From NCBI GenBank assembly GCA_017989935.1, contig JAGNOY010000087.1:1-7487 (forward strand): a stretch of DNA of 7,487 bases, read 5' to 3'. The notes under the pieces are model-generated. The model was not told the DNA's origin. It was given only the letters and a program-made list of their open reading frames with translations, and made no database searches. Origin of the DNA: Chitinophagaceae bacterium (GTDB taxonomy: Bacteria > Bacteroidota > Bacteroidia > Chitinophagales > Chitinophagaceae). Below are positions 1 through 5,368 of the stretch, in pieces (positions within the stretch are counted from its first letter, which is position 1; every line of letters starts with the position of its first letter). A program made the position numbers and the translations under genes.

Positions 1-25
1 CAAATAATTTTATAACAAGGTTTTT

Positions 26-110
26 GGGCGGCAGACACGCTATTCGTTCCTACGCCGCCCACGCCAAAGCGCGTGGTGCGGGGTATCCACTACTATCGTT
101 GCCGCTAGTC
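26..110. repeat. GC-rich, dyad-rich intergenic element (candidate dispersed repeat)
   Basis: This gene-free stretch downstream of htpG is about 64% G+C by hand count, while the surrounding DNA is clearly AT-rich. It contains a perfect 7-bp inverted repeat, GGGCGGC (26-32) with GCCGCCC (54-60). A second perfect 6-bp hairpin follows, CCACGC (59-64) with GCGTGG (71-76), with a 6-base loop. A further GCCGC at 101-105 could pair with GCGGC at 28-32 as an alternative fold. The abrupt composition change and nested dyads suggest a short dispersed, non-coding intergenic repeat. The boundaries are approximate, and copy number cannot be judged from one window. It is not an obvious terminator for htpG, because no T-run follows the hairpins on the minus strand. 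Confidence 0.4.
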
Positions 111-147
111 TTCTTCCGTATGTTTGAAAATCCAATTTATGCTTTCA

Positions 148-2028
148 CTAATTTAACCTGTCAAAACTTCTCTTCACAAAGGCTGTCAATTCTTCTCCTT
201 TCAATAAATTCTGAGAAAGTTTGGCTAAATCAAGCGCTTGTTTAACAAGTATTTCTTGCTTTTCTTTATCGGATTCATGCAATATCATACCGACTAATTC
301 GTGATTTGAGTTCACCACTAAATTATACATATCGGGCATTTTGCCTAATCCAAACATGCCACCGCCACCTGCTGCACTCATTTCCTTCATTCTACGCATA
401 AATTCTGGTTGCGTAATCATAAATGGCATAGCCTTTTGATCCATGGCTTCGATCTGCACACTGTAAGTTGAAGAAGGTATAAATTCTTCAAGCACTGTTT
501 TTAATTGTGTTTGATCTTCTTCACTTAAAGCAGATGTTAACTTCTCATCCTTTTGAATGAGTTTGTCAATATGATCAGCATCTACACGAACAAAAGTTAC
601 CTTGTCTAAATCACCTTCAAGCTTTTGAATCACATGTCCAATAATCGGTGAATCGAGTAACAATACCTCATAGCCTTTCTCTTTAGCTGATTCAATATAA
701 ACATGCTGTGCGTCTTTGTTTTGAGCGTATAATACAACTAATTTACCATCTTTATCTGTTTGATTGGCAGTGATCTTCTCTTTTAATTCATTCCATACAA
801 AATACTGGTTATCGACGGTCGGATACAAGAAAAAGTCACCCGCTTTTTCATAAAACTTAGGTTCTGATAACATGCCATATTCTAATACCATTTTAATATC
901 ATTCCATTTTTGCTCAAAATCACTTCTATTTTCTGTAAAGAGTGATTTCAATTTATCAGATACTTTGCGCGTAATATAATTAGCGATTTTCTTTACATTT
1001 CCATCAGATTGCAAATAAGAACGAGAAACATTTAACGGAATATCTGGTGAATCTATCACGCCTTTAAGCATAGTTAAAAACTCTGGAACTATTCCTTCTA
1101 CATTATCAGTTACATATACCTGATTTTGATAAAGCTGAATTCTGTCTTTTTGAAGCTGTAAATCCTGACTAATTTTCGGGAAATATAATATTCCTGTTAA
1201 ATTGAAAGGATAATCTACATTCAAATGTATATGAAATAAAGGGGCTTCAAATTGCATCGGATACAATTCACGATAAAATGAATTGTAATCTTCCTCTTTT
1301 AAATCAGCAGGTGCCTTAGTCCAAGCTGGTGTTGGATTATTGATAATATTATCTACTTCAATGCTTTCTTCTTTAGCATCTTCACCCTCTCCAATTTTAT
1401 TTGTTTCTGTTCTTGTTCCAAATTTAATCGGTATTGGCATAAATTTATTGTACTTAACCAATAATTCTCGAATCCTTGATTCTTCAAGAAACTCAACGGA
1501 ATCTTCGGCTATATGCAATACAATTTCAGTTCCACGCGTGGTTTTATCGCTTGGCTCCAATGTAAATTCTGGACTACCATCACAAACCCAATGTGCTGCA
1601 GGCTCTTCTTTATAAGACTTGGTGAAAATTTCAACTTTTTCCGCAACCATAAAAGCAGAATAAAAACCAAGACCAAAATGTCCGATAATACCTGCATCTT
1701 TGGCAGAATCTTTATATTTATCCAGAAATTCTTCTGCCCCAGAAAAGGCAACTTGGTTGATATATTTTTCAACTTCTTCACTTGTCATGCCTAACCCCTG
1801 ATCAATAATGCGAATAGTTTTGGCTTCTTTATCTATTTTTACTTCTATGATGGGTTCACCATATTCAACTTTAGCTTCACCAATATTGCATAGATGCTTG
1901 AGTTTAGCCGTTGCATCTGTTGCATTTGAAATCAATTCTCGCAAAAAGATTTCATGATCAGAATATAAAAATTTTTTAATGAGTGGGAAAATGTTTTCTA
2001 CGGATACATTAATTTTACCTGAGGCCAT
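148..2028 (-). CDS. htpG: Molecular chaperone HtpG (bacterial Hsp90)
   Basis: This is a full-length 626-residue cytosolic Hsp90, an ATP-dependent dimeric chaperone that remodels client proteins, usually together with DnaK; the length matches the E. coli protein. The N-terminal GHKL ATPase domain (about 1-215) shows FLRELISNATDA at 28-39 with the catalytic Glu31 and Mg-binding Asn35, the nucleotide motif DQGLGM (76-81) and the lid glycine motif GHFGLGF (116-122). The middle domain (about 230-500) carries PLNVSR (331-336), whose Arg336 corresponds to the ATP gamma-phosphate-contacting arginine of the family. The C-terminal dimerisation domain (about 515-626) contains a Gly-rich stretch (554-562) and, as in bacteria, lacks the eukaryotic MEEVD tail. 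The ATG start fits the conserved family N-terminus and is preceded by an A/T-rich leader without a Shine-Dalgarno. It is probably monocistronic, since a strong terminator isolates it from the upstream genes on the same strand. Heat-shock control is likely from the family but not demonstrated; a dyad lies upstream at 2071-2097. Confidence 0.98.
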   Translation of the reverse strand: MASGKINVSVENIFPLIKKFLYSDHEIFLRELISNATDATAKLKHLCNIGEAKVEYGEPIIEVKIDKEAKTIRIIDQGLGMTSEEVEKYINQVAFSGAEEFLDKYKDSAKDAGIIGHFGLGFYSAFMVAEKVEIFTKSYKEEPAAHWVCDGSPEFTLEPSDKTTRGTEIVLHIAEDSVEFLEESRIRELLVKYNKFMPIPIKFGTRTETNKIGEGEDAKEESIEVDNIINNPTPAWTKAPADLKEEDYNSFYRELYPMQFEAPLFHIHLNVDYPFNLTGILYFPKISQDLQLQKDRIQLYQNQVYVTDNVEGIVPEFLTMLKGVIDSPDIPLNVSRSYLQSDGNVKKIANYITRKVSDKLKSLFTENRSDFEQKWNDIKMVLEYGMLSEPKFYEKAGDFFLYPTVDNQYFVWNELKEKITANQTDKDGKLVVLYAQNKDAQHVYIESAKEKGYEVLLLDSPIIGHVIQKLEGDLDKVTFVRVDADHIDKLIQKDEKLTSALSEEDQTQLKTVLEEFIPSSTYSVQIEAMDQKAMPFMITQPEFMRRMKEMSAAGGGGMFGLGKMPDMYNLVVNSNHELVGMILHESDKEKQEILVKQALDLAKLSQNLLKGEELTAFVKRSFDRLN

Positions 2029-2070
2029 AATTTTTTAATTTTAAGTTTAAATTGACTTGTAACTCATCGA

Positions 2071-2097
2071 GCAAATTCAATACCAACTTGAATTAGC
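2071..2097. promoter_or_regulatory. 27-bp dyad overlapping the presumed htpG promoter (possible operator)
   Basis: AATTCAA (2074-2080) and TTGAATT (2088-2094) form a perfect 7-bp inverted repeat around a 7-base spacer. After one A-A mismatch, the flanking GC (2071-2072) and GC (2096-2097) also pair, giving 9 of 10 matched positions per arm. It overlaps the candidate -7 box of htpG, as an operator would. It is not CIRCE (TTAGCACTC-N9-GAGTGCTAA), so HrcA control is not supported. It could alternatively act as a hairpin in the nascent RNA, or be chance in AT-rich DNA. Confidence 0.35.
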
Positions 2098-2104
2098 TGA
2101 CAAA
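2072..2104 (-). promoter_or_regulatory. Candidate htpG promoter (Bacteroidota type, near consensus)
   Basis: Read on the minus strand, TTTG (2104-2101) is followed after 21 bases by TGAATTTG (2079-2072). This resembles the Bacteroidota -33 TTTG / -7 TAnnTTTG arrangement with one mismatch in the -7 box. It would give a leader of roughly 35-40 bases before the htpG ATG. The match is imperfect, so this is a candidate only. Confidence 0.35.
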
Positions 2105-2135
2105 TTTTCATACTAAAACCAGGGCATATCATAAT

Positions 2136-2170
2136 AAAAAAATCAGGACCGATGTAGATCAGCCCTGATT
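2136..2170 (-). terminator. Rho-independent terminator of the haem-protein genes
   Basis: On the minus strand, bases 2170-2158 pair with 2153-2141 to form a 13-bp stem closed by a 4-base loop (2157-2154). The stem runs directly into a T-run (A-run 2136-2142 on the plus strand, two of whose bases are in the stem). Two of the pairs (2163/2148 and 2161/2150) are G-U wobbles that exist only in the minus-strand RNA and would be A-C mismatches in plus-strand RNA, which fixes the orientation. It begins 20 bases after the stop of the CX4CH lipoprotein gene and separates it from htpG. Confidence 0.88.
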
Positions 2171-2189
2171 AGATTTAGTAAAAATAAGT

Positions 2190-2576
2190 TTATTGAGGAC
2201 AGCCGTTTTTTACCCAACAATCTAATTTATTAATAGTTGCTTCGCTCAGTTTTGCGGCATTCTTAGGCATTTGATCCACCCCACTTCCGTGATGAATTGA
2301 AATCAAATTTTTCGAATTCGTTTTAAATTGACTACTTGCACTTGAATAAGTACTTAAATTGATGCCTGATTTAGCTGAAGAAGCACTATGACAAGCTGAA
2401 GTAGCGCAATTTGTGTTTAAAATATTTGCTATATCAGCCGTGTATGTTGGCGTAGTTCCAGAACATACAGCAATGGCGGCATAATCTGTTGTATCCGTTT
2501 TTTTACCACAACTATTCATGCAGACAATCAGTGTTAAAGCACTGAACAAACAAATATAAGAATACATTAATTTCAT
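2190..2576 (-). CDS. Small lipoprotein with CX4CH c-type haem motif (cytochrome-like)
   Basis: This 128-residue exported protein is predicted to be lipid-anchored and to carry one covalent haem. Residues 1-22 form an SPII signal peptide: a hydrophobic core (about 6-19) leads to MNSC with Cys23 as the lipidated residue, followed by GKK, a very common Bacteroidota lipoprotein start. The haem signature is CATSACH (57-63), a CX4CH variant of the usual CXXCH. Met103 in the context QMPKNAAKLS is a plausible distal ligand, and the C-terminal helix ending in DCWVKNGCP resembles the last helix of single-domain class I or planctomycete-type cytochromes c. Cys38, Cys120 and Cys126 are extra cysteines that could form a disulfide (inference). 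It probably transfers electrons in the periplasm or at a membrane surface, with unknown partners. It lies 47 bases downstream of the CXXCH/T9SS gene on the same strand and is followed by a strong terminator, so the two may be co-transcribed. Confidence 0.8.
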   Translation of the reverse strand: MKLMYSYICLFSALTLIVCMNSCGKKTDTTDYAAIAVCSGTTPTYTADIANILNTNCATSACHSASSAKSGINLSTYSSASSQFKTNSKNLISIHHGSGVDQMPKNAAKLSEATINKLDCWVKNGCPQ

Positions 2577-2594
2577 GATAAACTATTTTATAAA

Positions 2595-2641
2595 TGACTT
2601 TGTTACAAATGTCAAATTGAATTTTATTTTGCCACAACAAA
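2595..2641 (-). promoter_or_regulatory. Weak promoter candidate and dyad before the CX4CH lipoprotein gene
   Basis: In the gap upstream of the lipoprotein gene, the minus strand reads TTG (2637-2635), 21 bases, then GACATTTG (2613-2606), one mismatch from TAnnTTTG. A near-perfect dyad overlaps it: TGACTTTGT (2595-2603) against ACAAATGTCA (2605-2614), with one bulged base. This could give the lipoprotein its own promoter in addition to read-through from the upstream gene. Both signals are degenerate and the region is AT-rich, so support is low. Confidence 0.22.
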
Positions 2642-3379
2642 TTTGGTAACCCTTGTTTTACCTTGAATGTTAGCGTGTAAAATATACTGACCTTCAGCTA
2701 AGTTAGCACAATTCAAAACCGCTTTATCAGCATTAAATGAAATATTAGGTGTAATGAATTGGCCATTTACACCAACTAGCATCACATCCTTTGCATCTTT
2801 AGGGAATCCTTCAATCGTTAAGAAATTACTTGTAGGATTTGGATAAGATTTTAAAGACAAAGTATTCAAATCTTGCACTGTTGTTGCAGTAGCACCACTC
2901 ACTGATTGGGTCAATGAATTCCATTGATCAGCACTTCCATCATTTTGGTCATCATTTACGGCATTTCCTACGCCACTAAAAGTAATTGTAGCAGTAGTTG
3001 TGGGTGCCGTCCAACTAAATGAAAAAGTAGTTACGCCACTGACTGCAGCCATCGGACTTGTATGAGTAATTTGTGTTTTTGCATTATTTACTTTCGATCC
3101 AGCCCCGGCAGTTAGCGTGCCACCACTCACTAATAAATTAAACCCTGCTTTAGATAATGAGGAATTAGTTACAGTAAAAGTTAAAGGATAAGTTGTTCCA
3201 GGAGTAAATGATGTTGGCAAACCATTTAAAGCTACAGAAGTAGCGGTGTTCTTATTCCCGTGGCAACTTCCACAACTAGTCCCACCGTTATATTTGCCTC
3301 CAATATCAGATTTCATCGTTACAAATACGATTCCAAGGCCAGTTAAAAGAAAGAGTTGAAATAGAATTTTAGATTTCAT
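2624..3379 (-). CDS. Secreted CXXCH protein with Reeler/choice-of-anchor-V-like domain and T9SS sorting tail
   Basis: This 251-residue exported protein has three visible parts. An N-terminal hydrophobic signal segment (about 6-21) directs Sec export. A haem-type motif CGSCH (36-40; Cys36, Cys39, His40) sits in a Gly-rich stretch, followed by a Thr/Ser-rich beta-sandwich region (about 45-160) that includes KAGFNLLVSGG (78-87). This order matches the Bacteroidota 'choice-of-anchor V' / Reeler-like family, which typically begins with a CxxCH segment. The last ~75 residues (about 177-251) form a T9SS type A sorting domain: SYPNP at 178-182, NFLTIEG, a central GVNGQ and the ending GKTRVTKFVVAK. 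The tail predicts export across the outer membrane and surface attachment or release by type IX secretion. The ligand and reaction are unknown. Whether the CXXCH really carries haem is an inference, as it could also be a redox or structural cysteine pair. It is likely the first gene of a two-gene unit with the CX4CH lipoprotein. Confidence 0.82.
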   Translation of the reverse strand: MKSKILFQLFLLTGLGIVFVTMKSDIGGKYNGGTSCGSCHGNKNTATSVALNGLPTSFTPGTTYPLTFTVTNSSLSKAGFNLLVSGGTLTAGAGSKVNNAKTQITHTSPMAAVSGVTTFSFSWTAPTTTATITFSGVGNAVNDDQNDGSADQWNSLTQSVSGATATTVQDLNTLSLKSYPNPTSNFLTIEGFPKDAKDVMLVGVNGQFITPNISFNADKAVLNCANLAEGQYILHANIQGKTRVTKFVVAK

Positions 3380-3396
3380 ATAATTTTTTTGTTTTG

Positions 3397-3404
3397 CAAA
3401 TAAA
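3397..3404 (-). promoter_or_regulatory. Candidate -7 box for the CXXCH/T9SS gene
   Basis: On the minus strand TTTATTTG (3404-3397) lies 17 bases before the ATG and differs from TAnnTTTG at one position. No clear TTG or TTTG is seen at the expected -33 distance. Position and leader length are reasonable, but the match is weak. Confidence 0.3.
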
Positions 3405-3503
3405 CAACTTTTATGGATTGAACTTTAATATCAGGTTCCACTTTATCTATCTAAAATAGGTTCTTGTCGTTTTTAGCAAGAATCAATAACCATTTGATTT
3501 CAT

Positions 3504-3511
3504 TATTTTTG
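3504..3511 (+). promoter_or_regulatory. Candidate -7 box for the glycosyltransferase gene
   Basis: TATTTTTG matches the Bacteroidota -7 consensus TAnnTTTG exactly and ends 19 bases before the ATG at 3531, a normal leader length. No good -33 element is visible at the usual spacing; the TTTG at 3493-3496 is too close and the TTG at 3464-3466 too far. Confidence 0.42.
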
Positions 3512-3530
3512 CCATTCAAGACTTTTAACT

Positions 3531-4178
3531 ATGCCCATACCTAAGACTATTTTTCAAACATTTAAATCTTCGTCATTACCTTGGATTACAAAATGGCATA
3601 TTTATCGAATGAAAAAGATGAATCCGAATTATGCTTATGAATTTTACACAGATGAAAGAATCATTGAATTTATCCGTACTTACTTTGGCATCGATACACT
3701 AAACATCTATCTCAAAATTCAAGTGGGCGCTGCCAAGGCTGACTTTTTTAGATACCTAGTACTCTTTCAATTTGGTGGTATTTACTTGGATATTGATAGT
3801 CAAATTAAGCAGCCTTTAGATAATCTAATAAAATCTGATGATAGAGCCATCATTAGTTTAGAGGACAACCAACGTTTTTACGTTCAATGGGCTATGCTTT
3901 ATGAGGCTAATCATCCCTTTCTGGCCAAAACCATAGAGATCGTTGTAGAAAATATCCGCCACAATAAATATCCAATTGATAGTCATAAAATGACAGGTCC
4001 AAGTGCCTACACAGAGGCTATACATCGTTGTCTTGAAGAGAACCCCTCAATTTCTTACAGGCAATTTGGAATCGATTATAATGGGCACTTTAAGTTTAGT
4101 TATCCCATGAGTAAATTTTTTCTTTATAATAAAAAAGATCATTGGAAACAAATGCAACAACACGGTGTACTGAAATGA
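3531..4178 (+). CDS. Glycosyltransferase, GT32-like (OCH1/DXD sugar-binding family)
   Basis: This 215-residue cytoplasmic enzyme is predicted to transfer a sugar from a nucleotide-sugar donor to a glycan or lipid-linked acceptor. The N-terminus MPIPKTIFQTF (1-11) matches the 'IPK-I-HQ/FQ-W' opening of the Gly_transf_sug (GT32) family. The core is GAAKADFFRYLVLFQFGGIYLDID (66-89 region): Ala70-Asp71, Arg74, Gly82-Gly83 and the metal/nucleotide-sugar DXD motif Asp87-Ile88-Asp89. A later TGPSAY (155-160) matches the conserved TGP block of the family. There is no signal peptide or clear membrane segment. The length is at the short end for bacterial GT32 but all core motifs are present, so it appears intact. 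The start is fixed by the family N-terminus. Donor and acceptor cannot be read from sequence; capsule, O-antigen or other surface glycan synthesis is the usual setting. It stands alone on its strand and converges with the radical SAM gene 15 bases away. Confidence 0.88.
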   Translation: MPIPKTIFQTFKSSSLPWITKWHIYRMKKMNPNYAYEFYTDERIIEFIRTYFGIDTLNIYLKIQVGAAKADFFRYLVLFQFGGIYLDIDSQIKQPLDNLIKSDDRAIISLEDNQRFYVQWAMLYEANHPFLAKTIEIVVENIRHNKYPIDSHKMTGPSAYTEAIHRCLEENPSISYRQFGIDYNGHFKFSYPMSKFFLYNKKDHWKQMQQHGVLK

Positions 4179-4193
4179 GGCCCAAGCCATCTA

Positions 4194-5288
4194 TTAATCA
4201 CTCCAAACCTTGGTGCCTTCACTGCAATTAGCACAGATATCGATATTTTTCCTGCCTGTAATTAATTTTTTTCTAAAAGCTTTATAAGTATCACTATGCC
4301 AAACTTCTTTAAAGGAATCCTTCTTCAAATCTCCTAATTTGTAATCGGCATCTTTATCGAAACAACAAGGCACTACCAAACCATCCCAACTGATTACGCA
4401 AGCATGCCATAATTTCCAACAATGATTCTCTAATTGATTTTTAATGGCATATTTTCCATCTGCTTTCTTTTTGTATCGTGCATATTTATCAATACTTGGC
4501 ATCAATGGGTTTCCATTTTCATAATCATAAAGTTGTGCAGTTTTAAATCGAACATCATCTACCCCGATTTCTTTAGCTAACTTTTTTACATCTTCAATTT
4601 GATGCTCATTTGGCTTTACCACAAGAAATTGAAAAAAAACATAAGGCTTCTCAGATTTCATTTCTTTTTTCCAACGAACTATATTTCTTGCTCCTTCTAG
4701 CACTTTATCTAACTTCCCTCCTATACGATATTGTTCATACACTTCTTGCGTTGTACCGTCAATAGAAATTATTAATCTGTCTAAACCACTTTCTATGGTT
4801 TTGCGGGCATTCTCATCATTTAAATAATGTGCATTAGTGCTTGTGGCTGTATAAATTTTACGATCAGAAGCATATTTCACCATTTCCAAAAAGGCTGGAT
4901 TCAAGTATGGCTCACCTTGAAAATAAAAAATGAGGTACATCATATCACGATGCAATTCATCAATGGTTTTGGTAAAAAAATCTTTTTCTAACATGCCAAT
5001 TGGCCTTGTGAAAGCCCTCAAACCACTTGGGCATTCAGGACATCTAAGATTACAAGAAGTAGTTGGCTCAAACGAAATCGAAAAAGGCAATCCCCATTGA
5101 ATCGCTTTACCAGTCCACTTTGTTAAATAAAAACTCGACAACACTTTTATACCATTCCAGAAACGACGGATGGTTAATTTACCAATAAAATTTAAACTAT
5201 CAGGCACATGGATTGATGGCATAGTTGGCAAATGTACATCGCAAACAATAAATTGCCATATTTTCCACTTATCCAATACATGAACCAC
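4194..5288 (-). CDS. Radical SAM/SPASM domain enzyme (start at 5288 or 5222)
   Basis: This cytoplasmic iron-sulfur enzyme is expected to cleave S-adenosylmethionine to a 5'-deoxyadenosyl radical. In the 364-residue form, the radical SAM cluster motif CNLRCPEC (79-86) gives CX3CX2C with Cys79, Cys83 and Cys86. The GEP motif (125-127) and SIDGTTQEVYEQYR (175-188) belong to the TIM-barrel core. The C-terminal SPASM region has Cys290, Cys297, Gly303, Cys308-Cys309 and the terminal CANC pair (352/355), typical of auxiliary 4Fe-4S clusters. The substrate is unknown; SPASM enzymes include peptide-modifying and anaerobic sulfatase-maturating types, but no precursor peptide or sulfatase is visible nearby. 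The longest frame starts with GTG at 5288; an ATG at 5222 (residue 23) removes 22 residues and leaves a more family-like N-terminus, so I favour 5222. No Shine-Dalgarno is seen at either start. The gene is divergent from the outer-membrane protein gene. Confidence 0.92.
   Translation of the reverse strand: MVHVLDKWKIWQFIVCDVHLPTMPSIHVPDSLNFIGKLTIRRFWNGIKVLSSFYLTKWTGKAIQWGLPFSISFEPTTSCNLRCPECPSGLRAFTRPIGMLEKDFFTKTIDELHRDMMYLIFYFQGEPYLNPAFLEMVKYASDRKIYTATSTNAHYLNDENARKTIESGLDRLIISIDGTTQEVYEQYRIGGKLDKVLEGARNIVRWKKEMKSEKPYVFFQFLVVKPNEHQIEDVKKLAKEIGVDDVRFKTAQLYDYENGNPLMPSIDKYARYKKKADGKYAIKNQLENHCWKLWHACVISWDGLVVPCCFDKDADYKLGDLKKDSFKEVWHSDTYKAFRKKLITGRKNIDICANCSEGTKVWSD
5229..5236 (-). promoter_or_regulatory. 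Candidate -7 box for the radical SAM gene, close to ATG 5222
   Basis: Minus-strand TACATTTG (5236-5229) matches TAnnTTTG exactly and is separated from the ATG at 5222 by only six bases. Transcription from it would begin at or just before that ATG, implying a leaderless or nearly leaderless message. If the GTG start at 5288 is used instead, the motif lies inside the coding region and is coincidental. No -33 element is clear. Confidence 0.33.
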
Positions 5289-5325
5289 CTAAACGAAATA
5301 AATTCTAACAAATTTTTTTTCAACC

Positions 5326-5333
5326 TACATTTG
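5326..5333 (+). promoter_or_regulatory. Candidate -7 box for the outer-membrane protein gene
   Basis: TACATTTG followed by CG matches the Bacteroidota -7 consensus TAnnTTTG exactly and ends 35 bases before the ATG at 5369. The -33 region is a T-run (5313-5320) without an obvious TTG. The match and position in the divergent intergenic region make this the best plus-strand promoter candidate in the window. Confidence 0.52.
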
Positions 5334-5368
5334 CGAGATTTAAAAATGTTTTTTATAAAGTTTATATC

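Noticed and set aside
26..76. The GC hairpins as a rho-independent terminator for htpG
   Set aside because: No T-run follows the stems on the minus strand; the T-run at 21-25 on the plus strand is on the wrong side for either direction.
24..245. A 73-codon plus-strand open frame across the GC-rich element and the htpG 3' end
   Set aside because: Half of it is antisense to htpG and the rest reads through the hairpin-rich GC block. It has no domain or promoter and looks like a by-product of the repeat.
1340..1794. Short open frames on both strands inside htpG
   Set aside because: They overlap the highly conserved HtpG N-terminal ATPase coding sequence in other frames and have no recognisable protein features.
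2029..2189. CIRCE/HrcA operator upstream of htpG
   Set aside because: No TTAGCACTC-N9-GAGTGCTAA-like sequence is present; the dyad there is AT-rich and unrelated.
3380..3530. A small gene or RNA gene between the CXXCH gene and the glycosyltransferase gene
   Set aside because: The 151-base gap shows only AT-rich sequence and promoter-like boxes; no convincing frame, tRNA fold or stable hairpin was seen.
3531..5288. A RiPP-type biosynthetic cluster built on the radical SAM/SPASM enzyme
   Set aside because: No precursor-peptide frame, RRE domain, peptidase or transporter is visible beside it, and the neighbouring glycosyltransferase is convergent, not co-transcribed.
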